Positions 44,242 through 53,477 of a DNA stretch of 64,000 nt are shown here, piece after piece. The first letter of the stretch is position 1. Every line of letters starts with the position of its first letter. The stretch is taken from assembly GCF_000375525.1 (NCBI RefSeq), contig NZ_AQXC01000004.1:1-64000 (forward strand). Direction: 5' to 3'. The notes under the pieces are model-generated. The model was not told where the DNA came from, made no database searches, and saw only the letters and a list, made by a program, of their open reading frames with translations. Position numbers and translations under genes: made by a program. The DNA comes from Corynebacterium propinquum DSM 44285. GTDB taxonomy: Bacteria > Actinomycetota > Actinomycetes > Mycobacteriales > Mycobacteriaceae.

Positions 44242-45762
44242 TTAGCCGATATTGGTAGACCAGGTGTGCACCGGCTTGCCGGATTTCTGATTGTCGATAT
44301 AAGCGCTGAGCATACGTGCGATGGCTTGCCGACGCGGCGTGCTATCCGGGACGTCATGCCCCTCGGCACTCGTGTAGGTTGTGGAGTCAGCAGCGGTCGC
44401 GTTATCGAGTGCTGCTAGCTGCCAGGTTGCCCCGTTTTGTCGCTTCCGGGCGCGCCCTTCGATGATCCCGAGATGCTTCTGAATCAGCGCCGGATCCACG
44501 GCAAGCTGCTTCAAGCCCTGCTCTGCTTGCTCCAATAAATGCTCGGTCACCAGCTCAGACGCCGGGATGGTTCCTAACGTCGGCCACGTCATCTGCGCGT
44601 GAATTCCATCGCGAGCGCCGGTGAAGAAGTTGCTCGTGGCGTCGGCAAAAGACAACCGCGACCACACCGGCCGAGTCTGGCCGACGAGGAAGTTCACCAG
44701 GCCATAATAAAACGCGGCATCGGCCACAATATCTGCCACGGTGGGGCCAGCGGGCAACAAGCGGTTTTCCACGCGGATATGGGAAAGCTCGGTGTTTGGA
44801 TCATATATCGGGCGATTCCACCGCCAAATAGTCCCGTTTTGTAGGTTTAGGTAGTGCAAACCGGGCTTGCCGTCGGTGACGATCGGAGTTCCGGACTCCA
44901 CGCGGTCTTCGGGTAGCAGCGGCGAGAAATAGCGCACGTTTTCTTCGAACAGATCGAAAGCGCTGGTGATCCACCGTTCGCCGAACCACACTCGTGGCCG
45001 TACCCCCTGGGTTACTAATTCTGGGGTACGGGTATCGATGGATTGCTGGAATACCGGAATGCGTGACTCGTGCCAGAGCTTGTGCCCAGCGAACAGCGGA
45101 GAGTTCGCGCTGAGCGCGGTTTGTATGCCAGCGATGGCTTGGGAAGCATTCCACGCGGCAGCGAAATGGTTCGGTGCTACCTGCAGGTGCAGCTGGATCG
45201 ACGTGCAGGTGGATTCCGGAGCGATATCTTCAAAACTGTGCCGGTATTTCTCCTGGCCTTCCAACGCAATGTCAACCAGTTCGCCGCGGGATTCCAGTAC
45301 AGAATTCGACAATGCTTTGTAGCGATTCTCTGAGGTCATCCACGCTGGATCTTCCAGAAAATCGGTGGTCACGCTGGGGAGCGTTCCGATCATCGCGACT
45401 TCCGCATCCGCCTGTTTCGCGGCTTCACGCACGGTGTTCAGACGCCGGTTGAGCCCATCTTCGAGCTTTTCCAGGCCGGCGCCAGCAATCGATAGCGGAG
45501 GGTGGTTCATCTCCACGTTATAGGCGCCAATTTCCGACTGGTGTTCGTCGTCAAGCGCAGCCAATACCTCACCGTTGCACGTCTTGGGCTGCATATTCTT
45601 GTCGACGAGATTGAGCTCGAGTTCCAACCCGATGGTGCCCTGATCGATGAACTCGGCCTGTTGCAAGTGGCGATCGAAGACCTCGAGATCGTCGATCAAA
45701 CGTTGGCGGTAGCGCGTGCGCTGGCGCGGCGTATAGGACTCGGTACTGACTGCATCACCCAT
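44242..45762 (-). CDS. Glutamate-cysteine ligase family (GCS2-like) carboxylate-amine ligase
   Basis: 506 residues from ATG 45762 (TATACT 8 bases upstream, leaderless). The GCS2-type features are GTIGLELELNLVD at the front (metal-binding glutamates), EMNHPPLSI, CTSIQLHLQVAP, NRPIYDP and LSHIRVENRLLPAGPTVAD. It would join a carboxylate to an amine with ATP. Its real substrate is unknown: mycolata use mycothiol rather than glutathione, and EgtA-type ergothioneine ligases look different. A DinB-type protein, a family that includes thiol-dependent enzymes, is directly upstream. Confidence 0.8.
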   Translation of the reverse strand: MGDAVSTESYTPRQRTRYRQRLIDDLEVFDRHLQQAEFIDQGTIGLELELNLVDKNMQPKTCNGEVLAALDDEHQSEIGAYNVEMNHPPLSIAGAGLEKLEDGLNRRLNTVREAAKQADAEVAMIGTLPSVTTDFLEDPAWMTSENRYKALSNSVLESRGELVDIALEGQEKYRHSFEDIAPESTCTSIQLHLQVAPNHFAAAWNASQAIAGIQTALSANSPLFAGHKLWHESRIPVFQQSIDTRTPELVTQGVRPRVWFGERWITSAFDLFEENVRYFSPLLPEDRVESGTPIVTDGKPGLHYLNLQNGTIWRWNRPIYDPNTELSHIRVENRLLPAGPTVADIVADAAFYYGLVNFLVGQTRPVWSRLSFADATSNFFTGARDGIHAQMTWPTLGTIPASELVTEHLLEQAEQGLKQLAVDPALIQKHLGIIEGRARKRQNGATWQLAALDNATAADSTTYTSAEGHDVPDSTPRRQAIARMLSAYIDNQKSGKPVHTWSTNIG

Positions 45763-45770
45763 GCTGGCCA

Positions 45771-45776
45771 AGTATA
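45771..45776 (-). promoter_or_regulatory. -10 box TATACT, leaderless GCS2-like gene
   Basis: Minus strand TATACT ends 8 bases before ATG 45762. Confidence 0.5.
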
Positions 45777-45838
45777 GACCGGCGTGCGCAGGGGATTCGG
45801 ACTTTTATGCAGTGCCGGGGCGGGTGCGGTGGAATGGG

Positions 45839-45893
45839 GCGACTTTATACTTCTTTATACTTTCGGCCAATTTATAAATAAGTATAAAGTCGC
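45839..45893. repeat. Long inverted repeat with repeated TTTATAC motifs
   Basis: GCGACTTTATACTT (45839-45852) is perfectly complementary to AAGTATAAAGTCGC (45880-45893). CTTTATACT occurs again at 45853-45861, and TTTATA/TATAAA pairs inside the 27-base loop. It sits between two minus-strand genes (DinB ends 45926; GCS2 starts 45762), about 70 bases upstream of the latter. It could be a terminator for the first or an operator for the second. Confidence 0.65.
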
Positions 45894-45925
45894 GCAGCAC
45901 AGCACTTCACGCTGAGGCTGCACGA

Positions 45926-46435
45926 TTACTCCCACACCCCGGCGACATAAGTGGCCTGCGCGAGATGCGCGGTGGCGTCGTCAATAATTGACACCAAGCG
46001 GGTTCCGCGGCTGATTGGTTGGCCTTCATATTCGGCGATGATGTCACTGAGATCATCATCAGCGAGGCTGCGGCAGTAGTCGGCTAATGCATCAAGCGTT
46101 GCGGCGACGTAGCTGCGTAGGTGCTCGAAGGCTGCAGCATCCTGGAGCTGGATCTGTGCGGCATCGTTGGCAGAATGACCGTAACCCAGGCTGTCGCCGG
46201 CGTCACCAAGCGCCAGGGCGTCCCGGCACTCGCTGGAATACCACAGCTCGTCGTCGCTGGTAAGGGCCGACAGCTGCACATCAATCTCACGGCCGGTATG
46301 CCAGATCAACCAAGCGATGGAATTGGGGTGGCCCTCCGGGTGCTGGTTGAGCTGCTTGGCACTAAGGCGGGGGAGCGCGTTGAGTACGTCTTTTGGTCGT
46401 GCTGCGAAGTCTAGGAGTACGTCGATTCCGTTCAT
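45926..46435 (-). CDS. DinB-family protein (DUF664-like, possible mycothiol-dependent)
   Basis: 169 residues from ATG 46435 (an ATG three codons upstream is possible). It has the DinB four-helix layout with conserved His: NSIAWLIWHTGREIDV, and the C-terminal SIIDDATAHLAQATYVAG; these His residues usually bind a metal. Family members in mycothiol-producing bacteria include mycothiol-dependent transferases and isomerases. Location beside a GCS2-type ligase is consistent with a thiol role, but that is inference. Confidence 0.78.
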   Translation of the reverse strand: MNGIDVLLDFAARPKDVLNALPRLSAKQLNQHPEGHPNSIAWLIWHTGREIDVQLSALTSDDELWYSSECRDALALGDAGDSLGYGHSANDAAQIQLQDAAAFEHLRSYVAATLDALADYCRSLADDDLSDIIAEYEGQPISRGTRLVSIIDDATAHLAQATYVAGVWE

Positions 46436-46639
46436 GCACCCCATGGTAGTTCTGTAGTAGTTATCGGTAGCAAGCTCGTTGTTTTAGCGAAGCAATGCCG
46501 GTGTTGATACTGTGGGGTCAGTCAATTTTCAAGGGGGAGGAAATTTGTCGCTCTAGATGCATCAAGAGCCACTCATGCAGTTCACTGTTTTGGAAGAGTG
46601 ATGCGAGTAACTGGACTAGCGGCAAATAACGATTAGGAT

Positions 46640-47167
46640 ATGAAGCATGAACATGATCCGCAAAATTCTCGACGATGTGTCGAAAATTCACATGTCGCAA
46701 ACACCACGGGTGGAGCAGGCGGCACGCGAGATGCACTTGAGATCAGCGACCAGGACGCAGCGAGCCTTCGGCCGGGTTGGGGGACGGATCAATTACCAGA
46801 TGAACAGGTACTCACAGGAACTGGAAAATTCGCCGCGATAACATTCCAGGGGCCGATTCCACCGCCTTCGGTGATTGAGGACTACAACCGGATATCCGCG
46901 GGCGCTGGCAGCCAAATTCTTAAAGATGCCCACGAGGATGCGGTACAAGACAGAGAAGTAAGTAAAAGGTCTTTTGAGTTCGCGATTTTTGAAGCTAAAG
47001 TCAGACTCGTTGCAGCGGTCATGTTTCCGTTGATTGCCTTTTTATTTATTTCGTTATTCTTATTTTTCTTGGAACCCCCTGAATCATTAGTCGGTGCAGG
47101 CGTTGCAGGAATTGGTGGCATTACTCCTTTAGTCCATGCGCTCCTTAATCGAGGCAAACAGCGATAA
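46640..47167 (+). CDS. DUF2335 membrane protein
   Basis: 175 residues if ATG 46640 is used. The core FQGPIPPPSVIEDYNRIS, the charged helix DAHEDAVQDREVSKRSFEF and two membrane helices (MFPLIAFLFISLFLFFL; LVGAGVAGIGGITPLVHAL) match DUF2335. The start is doubtful: TAGGAT runs into this ATG directly, and the leaderless spacing instead points to ATG 46647, which opens a different 64-codon frame ending at 46841. The gene may therefore start internally or be frameshifted. DUF2335 function is unknown; it is often found on accessory DNA. Confidence 0.65.
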   Translation: MKHEHDPQNSRRCVENSHVANTTGGAGGTRDALEISDQDAASLRPGWGTDQLPDEQVLTGTGKFAAITFQGPIPPPSVIEDYNRISAGAGSQILKDAHEDAVQDREVSKRSFEFAIFEAKVRLVAAVMFPLIAFLFISLFLFFLEPPESLVGAGVAGIGGITPLVHALLNRGKQR

Positions 47168-47221
47168 CGAGCCTGGTATCTGCCTTGACTGAACTAGTGC
47201 GGAGGGCGTGGATAATCATCC

Positions 47222-48586
47222 CTACGCTAGCAGTCCCGTTGCAAACGCGACGGACACGATAATCACGGAAAACACCCATGCGATTGGGAAGGCCAGCTTC
47301 AAGTAGCGGCCCATCTGCGCGTTCGCCAGGCCGAGTGCCAACCACAGAGCCGGGGAGAACGGCGAGACGAACGTACCAATCACGTTGCCCAGAATCAGCG
47401 CGCTGGCAGCACCCAAGCCGGAAATATCGTAGGCGGCGACGGTTTCTTGCACGATCGGCAGCACAGAGAAGTAATACGCATCAGTCGAGGTCAACAGGTC
47501 CAGCGGAACACCCAGCATGCCGACGGCGACGTGCAGGTATGGCCCGGCGGCTTCCGGAAGCACACCAATCAGCGACAACGCGATGGCCTCCAGCATGCCG
47601 GTTTCGTTCAACACACCCAGGAACATCGCGGCGGCGATAATGATTCCGGCCATCGACAGAGCATTCGGCGCGTGTCGTTTCAAAGCATCGGCCTGCTCCG
47701 CCTGCGAGGTGAAGTTGATGATCAACGCCAGCGTGGCGGCAATCAGGAAGGTCGGTGCAGGAGGCAACAGCCCAACCAGCAACACCACCAGCGCGGCCAA
47801 CACAACCAGCACATTCAACACAGTCGGCACGGTGCCTGAGCGGAACTCGTAGCCCTGCTGTTCCTGTTCCTCGCGCTGCTTTTGTTCGAATTCATCGGCA
47901 ATGGCATGCACATCGACGTCGTCAGTGGCGGGAAGATCACCCGCGGCCTGCAGCGCGCTAATCCGGCGCTTTTCTCGCACACCCAGTGCAAAAGCGATGG
48001 CCACCACGAACACCAGCGCCAGCCCCTGCATGGGAATCAGGTGCATCCACACGGTGTTCGTGTCCTGCGAAATCACCGCACCCGCGCGCCCCAGCGGCCC
48101 GCCCCATGGCACCATGTTCATCACGGACGCAGCCAGCGCGACGATCGTCAGCAACACATACCGTGACATATGCAGCGCCTGGTAGAGCGGCAGCAGCGCA
48201 GGAATCGTGAGCAAAAACGTCGTCGAACCCGAACCATCCAGGTGCGCGACCACACCAATCAGCCCCGTACCGACGGCAACTGCTACCACATTGCCGCGCG
48301 TAGTTTTGATGAGCGCGCGAATGATCGGTGTGAACAGCCCAACGTCTTGCAGGATGCCGAAGAAAATGATCGCGAAGATGAACATCACGACGACCTTCAT
48401 CACTGAGCTCAGGCCTTCTTCGAAGAACGTCGAGAGATCTTCCAACCCAAAACCGGTAATGAAAGCACCGATTACCGGCACCAGCGTCATGGGGATCAAC
48501 GGGTGGGTTTTGCCGCGGATCAAAATGCCGACGGTGGTACCAACGATGAGGAGACCCATCAGGGTCAATCCGAGCTCAGTCTGCAT
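47222..48586 (-). CDS. CitMHS-family citrate-metal transporter
   Basis: 454 residues from ATG 48586 (TACTGT 7 bases upstream). About 12 membrane segments with a cytoplasmic loop (~215-260, HAIDEFEQKQREEQEQQ-type). CitMHS features: GLIGVVAHLDGSGSTTFLLTIPALLPLY, MNMVPWGGPLGRAG, GNVIGTFVSPFSPALWLALGLA. It imports citrate complexed with Mg2+ or Ca2+, driven by protons. No two-component citrate sensor lies beside it. Confidence 0.88.
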   Translation of the reverse strand: MQTELGLTLMGLLIVGTTVGILIRGKTHPLIPMTLVPVIGAFITGFGLEDLSTFFEEGLSSVMKVVVMFIFAIIFFGILQDVGLFTPIIRALIKTTRGNVVAVAVGTGLIGVVAHLDGSGSTTFLLTIPALLPLYQALHMSRYVLLTIVALAASVMNMVPWGGPLGRAGAVISQDTNTVWMHLIPMQGLALVFVVAIAFALGVREKRRISALQAAGDLPATDDVDVHAIADEFEQKQREEQEQQGYEFRSGTVPTVLNVLVVLAALVVLLVGLLPPAPTFLIAATLALIINFTSQAEQADALKRHAPNALSMAGIIIAAAMFLGVLNETGMLEAIALSLIGVLPEAAGPYLHVAVGMLGVPLDLLTSTDAYYFSVLPIVQETVAAYDISGLGAASALILGNVIGTFVSPFSPALWLALGLANAQMGRYLKLAFPIAWVFSVIIVSVAFATGLLA

Positions 48587-48593
48587 ACGCAGT

Positions 48594-48599
48594 ACAGTA
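48594..48599 (-). promoter_or_regulatory. -10 box TACTGT, leaderless CitMHS gene
   Basis: Minus strand TACTGT ends 7 bases before ATG 48586. Confidence 0.45.
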
Positions 48600-48696
48600 G
48601 TGTGCAAGCTTACAGTGGCCAAACTAATGAGCGAATCATCACCGTCTCGCTTGCCGACGCCCGCACTCCGCTTGCCGACGCCATCAGGAAGGAATT

Positions 48697-49503
48697 ATGT
48701 CAGCTGAGATAATCACCGCGCTGCTGGTGGGATCGCTCGCTGCCGGTTGGGTCGATGCCGTGGTCGGCGGTGGCGGGCTGATTCTCATTCCGCTGATTCT
48801 GGTGCTCAACCCGAGCATGGCTCCCGCGCAAGCACTGGCTACGAATAAAGTCGCTGCGATTTTTGGAACTTCGAGTGCCGCGATCACGCTCTCACGCCGG
48901 GTTCCATCGGCGCTGCATGCCCTGAAATACGCTCCGCCGGCTTTGGTCGGTTCGGCGGCCGGGGCTTTGCTGGCAGCGAGCGTCGACAAGCAGGTGATGC
49001 GCCCGGTGATCATCGTGTTGCTGGTCGCGGTTGGCGTGTTTACTGTGGCGCGCCCGTCGTTTGGGGCGGCGAAAAGCTCATCGGCCGGGCCGGCTGCTGC
49101 CAGCAAGGACGCGGAAAAGAATATGCCCGCACGTCGTTGGGTGGGTCTGCTCGCGTTGGTTGGCGCGATTGGTGTGTACGACGGCGTGTTTGGCCCGGGC
49201 ACGGGGTTGTTTTTGATCATGGGCTTTGTGGCGCTGCTGGGTACTGATTTTATTGCCAGTGCCGCGCGGGCGAAGATTATTAACGTCTCGACGAATATTG
49301 GTGCGTTGATCACCTTCGGATTGCAGGGCGAGGTGCTGTGGCTGCTTGGTCTGGCGCTGGCGGTGACCAACGTGGTGGGCGCACAAATCGGTGCGCGGAT
49401 GGTGCTGGGGCGTGGTACTGGATTTGTGCGCGTGGTGTTGCTGGTGGTTGTCGTCGTTATGGCGGGAAAGCTCGCGCTGGATCAAGTGGGGATTACCGGC
49501 TAG
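48697..49503 (+). CDS. TSUP (TauE/SafE) family permease
   Basis: 268 residues after GGAAGGA. About eight membrane helices in two repeats: GSLAAGWVDAVVGGGGLILIP (the family signature) and the second repeat GVYDGVFGPGTGLFLIMGF. TSUP proteins export or import sulphite, sulphoacetate or other organosulphur anions; the substrate is not evident. A divergent CitMHS gene shares its upstream region. Confidence 0.87.
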   Translation: MSAEIITALLVGSLAAGWVDAVVGGGGLILIPLILVLNPSMAPAQALATNKVAAIFGTSSAAITLSRRVPSALHALKYAPPALVGSAAGALLAASVDKQVMRPVIIVLLVAVGVFTVARPSFGAAKSSSAGPAAASKDAEKNMPARRWVGLLALVGAIGVYDGVFGPGTGLFLIMGFVALLGTDFIASAARAKIINVSTNIGALITFGLQGEVLWLLGLALAVTNVVGAQIGARMVLGRGTGFVRVVLLVVVVVMAGKLALDQVGITG

Positions 49504-49566
49504 CTTTTGTGAGCTCAGACTGATTCGGTTTCTGACTGGTTTAGACACTGATTGTGCGGCGCGGCG

Positions 49567-49572
49567 TATCCT
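49567..49572 (+). promoter_or_regulatory. -10 box TATCCT, leaderless hydrolase-OsmC gene
   Basis: TATCCT ends 7 bases before ATG 49580. Confidence 0.5.
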
Positions 49573-49579
49573 GGTGGCC

Positions 49580-50788
49580 ATGACTACGAGCGAAAACTTC
49601 ACCATTGAAGGCCACAGTGGCATCCAGTTGGCGGCGCGGTTGGAAAGCCCGGCCAACCCCAGTGCGTATGCCTTGTTGGCGCATTGTTTTACCTGCTCAA
49701 AGGATTCCCCGGCGACATCGCGCATCGCTAAGCAGTTGGTGCAGGAAGATATCGCGGTGTTACGGATTGATTTCGCTGGTCTGGGGCATTCCGAAGGTAA
49801 TTTCGAAGATTCTACGTTTTCGGGCGACGCCCAGGATGTGGTGGCGGCCGCGGAGTGGTTGGAGGAGCATTATCAAGCCCCACAGTTGTTGATTGGTCAT
49901 TCGCTCGGTGGTGCGGCAGCGTTGGCGGCGGCTGCTGATATTGATTCGTTGCGTGCGGTGGTCACCATTGCCGCGCCGTATGATCCGGAGCATGTCACTG
50001 GTTTGTTTGCTGGTGCGCTGGACGATATCGCTGAAGATGGCTCGGCTTCGGTGAAAATTGGTGGCAAGACTGTCTGCGTGGGGCAAGGGCTTGTCGACGA
50101 CCTGCGCGGATTTGATCAAAAAGAGCGCATTGCGGCGATTGATGTGCCATTGCTGGTCATGCATTCGAACGCGGATGAGTTGGTGGATATTCACAATGCG
50201 CAGGGGATTTATCGCGCGGCACGCACCGTGAAGTCGTTTATCATGCTGGACGGCGTGGATCACTTGCTCAATAAGGATAAGCAGGCGCAGCACGCCGCGC
50301 AGATGCTGGCTGGTTGGGCTCGGCCGTATTTGCCGGATACCCCGGATGTGGACCGCGACGACTGCGCCGATGAGCGCTACAGTTATACCAAGGAAGGCGT
50401 TGTTGAAGCGCGACTTACCGGTGATGGTGATTTCGCCACCGAGCTTCGCGCTGGAAGTCATCGCTGGATCGCCGACGAGCCGACGAGTGTGCCCGGGGCT
50501 AAAGACACTGGCCCGAACCCGTATGACATGCTGCAAGCCTCGCTGGCTACGTGCACGGCGATGACGATGGGCATGTATGCTCGCCGCAAGAAGTGGGACA
50601 TGGGCGATACTAAAGTTACCGTGACCCATGAGCGTGACAAGCAGGGCGTGACGACGTTTATCCGCGTGTTGCATTTCGATTCCGCTTTGAGCGAGGAGCA
50701 GCAAACGAAGCTCACGGCGATCTCCGAGAAATGCCCAGTGCACAAGACTTTGCACGGTGAGATCCATATTGCGACGGAAACCAGCTAG
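49580..50788 (+). CDS. Alpha/beta hydrolase fused to OsmC/Ohr-like domain
   Basis: 402 residues. N-terminal alpha/beta hydrolase (~1-255) with oxyanion/HCF region ([13 protein letters not shown]) and nucleophile elbow GHSLGG (~107), Asp in [10 protein letters not shown] and His in DGVDHLL. The C-terminal OsmC domain (~265-402) has catalytic-type cysteines in [14 protein letters not shown] and [10 protein letters not shown]. OsmC/Ohr proteins reduce organic hydroperoxides with thiols. The fusion suggests the hydrolase releases a substrate or ester-linked hydroperoxide for the peroxidase; that is inference. Confidence 0.9.
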   Translation: MTTSENFTIEGHSGIQLAARLESPANPSAYALLAHCFTCSKDSPATSRIAKQLVQEDIAVLRIDFAGLGHSEGNFEDSTFSGDAQDVVAAAEWLEEHYQAPQLLIGHSLGGAAALAAAADIDSLRAVVTIAAPYDPEHVTGLFAGALDDIAEDGSASVKIGGKTVCVGQGLVDDLRGFDQKERIAAIDVPLLVMHSNADELVDIHNAQGIYRAARTVKSFIMLDGVDHLLNKDKQAQHAAQMLAGWARPYLPDTPDVDRDDCADERYSYTKEGVVEARLTGDGDFATELRAGSHRWIADEPTSVPGAKDTGPNPYDMLQASLATCTAMTMGMYARRKKWDMGDTKVTVTHERDKQGVTTFIRVLHFDSALSEEQQTKLTAISEKCPVHKTLHGEIHIATETS

Positions 50789-50825
50789 TTACATATTGAC
50801 CACGTTTCACAAGGAGGAGCCCCTC

Positions 50826-51629
50826 ATGGCAACAAACAACGAAATGACTGCACATAACGATTTCGAGACTATTCAGACGGAGACCCGCGGCCGGGTCGGC
50901 ATCATTACACTCGACCGCCCCAAAGCATTGAACGCTTTGAATCAGCAGCTCATGCTCGAGGTGGTTTCTGCAGCACAAAAGTTTGATGGCGACGACGGCA
51001 TCGGGTGCATCGTGCTCACCGGATCCGAGAAAGCCTTCGCAGCCGGCGCTGATATCAAAGAAATGGCAAATAAATCTGCCACTGAAATGTACATGTCGGA
51101 TTGGTTTTCCGAATGGGAACAGCTGACGCAGGTACGCACACCGTTGATCGCGGCCGTGAATGGTTATGCGTTGGGCGGTGGCTGCGAGCTGGCCATGATG
51201 TGCGATTTCATTATCGCCGGTGATACGGCAAAATTCGGCCAGCCAGAAATCAACCTGGGCGTTTTGCCTGGCATGGGTGGTACGCAACGGTTGACCCGCG
51301 CCGTCGGCAAGGCAAAGGCAATGGAAATGTGCCTGACTGGCCGCATGATGGAGGCAGCAGAAGCCGAGCGTTCTGGTTTGGTTGCTCGCGTTGTCGAGGC
51401 TGACAAGCTTGTCGACGAAGCCGTGTCCGTTGCCGCGACCATTGCGAATAAGTCGCTGGTGGCAACAACGATGGTGACAGAAGCCGTGGATGCAGCATAT
51501 GAAACCACCTTGCGTCAGGGACTGCTGCAGGAGCGGCGTTTGTTCCATTCTGCTTTTGCTTCGGAAGATCAGAAAGAAGGAATGGATGCCTTCGCCAACA
51601 AGCGTGATCCGGAGTTCAAGCACCGCTAG
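50826..51629 (+). CDS. Enoyl-CoA hydratase/isomerase
   Basis: 267 residues from ATG 50826 (AAGGAGGAGCCCCTC upstream, excellent site). Crotonase motifs: [15 protein letters not shown]-type start, [15 protein letters not shown] (oxyanion hole), [15 protein letters not shown] and [19 protein letters not shown] with the two catalytic glutamates. It hydrates 2-enoyl-CoA in beta-oxidation. It lies 37 bases after the hydrolase-OsmC gene, probably co-transcribed or with its own ribosome site. Confidence 0.92.
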   Translation: MATNNEMTAHNDFETIQTETRGRVGIITLDRPKALNALNQQLMLEVVSAAQKFDGDDGIGCIVLTGSEKAFAAGADIKEMANKSATEMYMSDWFSEWEQLTQVRTPLIAAVNGYALGGGCELAMMCDFIIAGDTAKFGQPEINLGVLPGMGGTQRLTRAVGKAKAMEMCLTGRMMEAAEAERSGLVARVVEADKLVDEAVSVAATIANKSLVATTMVTEAVDAAYETTLRQGLLQERRLFHSAFASEDQKEGMDAFANKRDPEFKHR

Positions 51630-51697
51630 TGCACGGCCTGTGCTGCGCTACATGTAATCAATAGTAGTGACCGCCCGCCGAATGCCCTGCCGACGTT

Positions 51698-51703
51698 TAG
51701 ACT
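51698..51703 (+). promoter_or_regulatory. -10 box TAGACT, leaderless serine hydrolase
   Basis: TAGACT ends 7 bases before ATG 51711, favouring it over GTG 51705. Confidence 0.5.
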
Positions 51704-51710
51704 GGTGAGC

Positions 51711-52541
51711 ATGACTAACCAGGAACCACTGACATCTTTCGACAAAATCGCTGACTGGCCAGTTGATAATGTGGCTGCCGCGCTGATTCGGGATGGCGAA
51801 CTCGCCCACACCCTGGGCGACGACGCGCACGTTTTTGCCGTGGCTTCGGTGACCAAGCCGGTAGCAGCCTATGGCTTTGCGATGGCCGTAGAAGAAGGCG
51901 TGTTTGAGTGGGATACGCCGGTTGGACCCGAGGGTTCGACCGTGCGGCACTTGCTCGCACATGCCAGTGGTATCGGGAAAGACGCAGAAAACCCGGATCG
52001 TGCCCCGGAGGAGCGCCGCATCTATTCCTCGGCGGGGTTTGAGATGCTGCAGGAAAAGCTTGAGGGCGAAACCGGCATGGATTTTGCCGAATACCTCAAG
52101 TTGGGGCTGTTCGAACCGTTAGGCATGAACAACACTGTGCTGAAGGGGTCGTCTGGTTACGCGTTAGAAACCACCGCGGCTGACTTGGCCCGATTTGCCC
52201 AAGAAGTGCTGGAGCCGACACTGTTGGATCCGTCGACGGTGCAGGCGATGCTCACACCGCAGTTTGCAGATTTGCGTGGGATTGTTCCGGGCTATGGCAT
52301 GCAAAAGCCGTGTTTGTGGGGGCTAGGTTTTGAAATTCACGGTGCAAAAGATCCGCACTGGATGGGGACGGAGTTGCCGGATAATGCCGTCGGGCATTTT
52401 GGCATGAATGGTTCTTTCCTCTGGTTGGTGCCAGACGAAAAAATCGCGCTGCTCGCGCTGACCGACAAGGACTTCGGCGATTGGGCGAAGCCATTGTGGG
52501 CAGAGACGAACGACGCGATCTGGAAAGAAATTACAGGTTAA
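51711..52541 (+). CDS. Beta-lactamase-like serine hydrolase
   Basis: 276 residues, no signal peptide, so cytoplasmic. Class C-type motifs: SVTK (S46-x-x-K49), YSS as YxS/N equivalent (RRIYSSAGFEM), and HFGMNGSF near the C-terminus in place of the KTG triad. Other family features are STVRHLLAHASGIG and LFEPLGMNNTVL. It probably acts as an esterase or peptidase rather than a beta-lactamase. Confidence 0.82.
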   Translation: MTNQEPLTSFDKIADWPVDNVAAALIRDGELAHTLGDDAHVFAVASVTKPVAAYGFAMAVEEGVFEWDTPVGPEGSTVRHLLAHASGIGKDAENPDRAPEERRIYSSAGFEMLQEKLEGETGMDFAEYLKLGLFEPLGMNNTVLKGSSGYALETTAADLARFAQEVLEPTLLDPSTVQAMLTPQFADLRGIVPGYGMQKPCLWGLGFEIHGAKDPHWMGTELPDNAVGHFGMNGSFLWLVPDEKIALLALTDKDFGDWAKPLWAETNDAIWKEITG

Positions 52542-52547
52542 GCCTGG

Positions 52548-53477
52548 TTAAGCTTGGTTTTGGAAAAACTCCCAGGACAGCAGGTTTGCTGATGGGACAG
52601 CCTTGAACCAGGTGTGTCCGTTGTTGACCTGCGGGCTGACGACGGTGGCAAATTCGGTGGCCGCGCGGCAGTTGCTTCCAGAGACGGTGTGCGCACCAAC
52701 GATCCAGTTATTGGTGTTTCCGCCGGGCGCGCAGCCGTTGCGGGTAGCGAATTCGTCGAAGACCTGGCGGGCGGCCTTGTAGTGTCCGCCGTGGTCGTTG
52801 GCGCCGCCGTTGATGTTGATGACGTGGTCGTCTTTGTGGTGCATGATGAGCGTCGGCACCTGCGCGTCTTCTACACAATTGGATACCGTCGCATCGTAGT
52901 ATGCGCCTGCAGAACTGGTGACGCCGTCGACAAGATCCGGTGCGTGGCAGGCCAAGCTCAGCGCCGCGCCGCCGCCGTTGGACAGGCCTGTGGCGTAGAT
53001 GCGGTTGGTGTCCACGTTGTACTGCACTGCTAGATCAGCAACGAGCGCGCGGGCGAATGCGACGTCATCGTCGATGGTTTGGCTTGCGTATTTTGGCCCA
53101 GCCCACGCCGGCTTATTTTTCAGCTTGTCGACGACACCCTGCGGGTAGGCCACGATTGCGTCATTGCCTACGGCTTTGTTGATGTAGGAGTGGCCGCGGA
53201 AAGCATCCGCGGTATCCCAAGCACCGGAATAACCCAGAACCACAGGGTAGGCGCGGTTCGGGTCGTAATTTGCTGGGATATCGACGATGAAATCACGTGG
53301 GGTGCCGTTGACGTCGATGGTACGCGTTGCGGTGGGGGTGCCTGCGATGGCGGAGGATAGTGCGGCCATTGGGTCTGCAGTCGATTGTGCGTGGCTGACA
53401 GGTGCCGTAATGGCCAGCAGGCCGCCGAGGGTTCCGGCGGCAACCGCTGCAGTGAGTGCGCGGAAGGATAATTTCAT
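52548..53477 (-). CDS. Secreted esterase, PHB-depolymerase/LpqC-like
   Basis: 309 residues from ATG 53477. Signal peptide MKLSFRALTAAVAAGTLGG with AHA-type cleavage (APVSHAQS, ~30). Alpha/beta-hydrolase fold of the polyhydroxybutyrate depolymerase/feruloyl esterase group: nucleophile in YATGLSNGGGAALSLAC, His at NNGHTW, and cysteines likely to be disulphide bonded. It is exported and hydrolyses an unknown ester. It is convergent with the serine hydrolase, only 6 bases apart. Confidence 0.85.
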   Translation of the reverse strand: MKLSFRALTAAVAAGTLGGLLAITAPVSHAQSTADPMAALSSAIAGTPTATRTIDVNGTPRDFIVDIPANYDPNRAYPVVLGYSGAWDTADAFRGHSYINKAVGNDAIVAYPQGVVDKLKNKPAWAGPKYASQTIDDDVAFARALVADLAVQYNVDTNRIYATGLSNGGGAALSLACHAPDLVDGVTSSAGAYYDATVSNCVEDAQVPTLIMHHKDDHVININGGANDHGGHYKAARQVFDEFATRNGCAPGGNTNNWIVGAHTVSGSNCRAATEFATVVSPQVNNGHTWFKAVPSANLLSWEFFQNQA

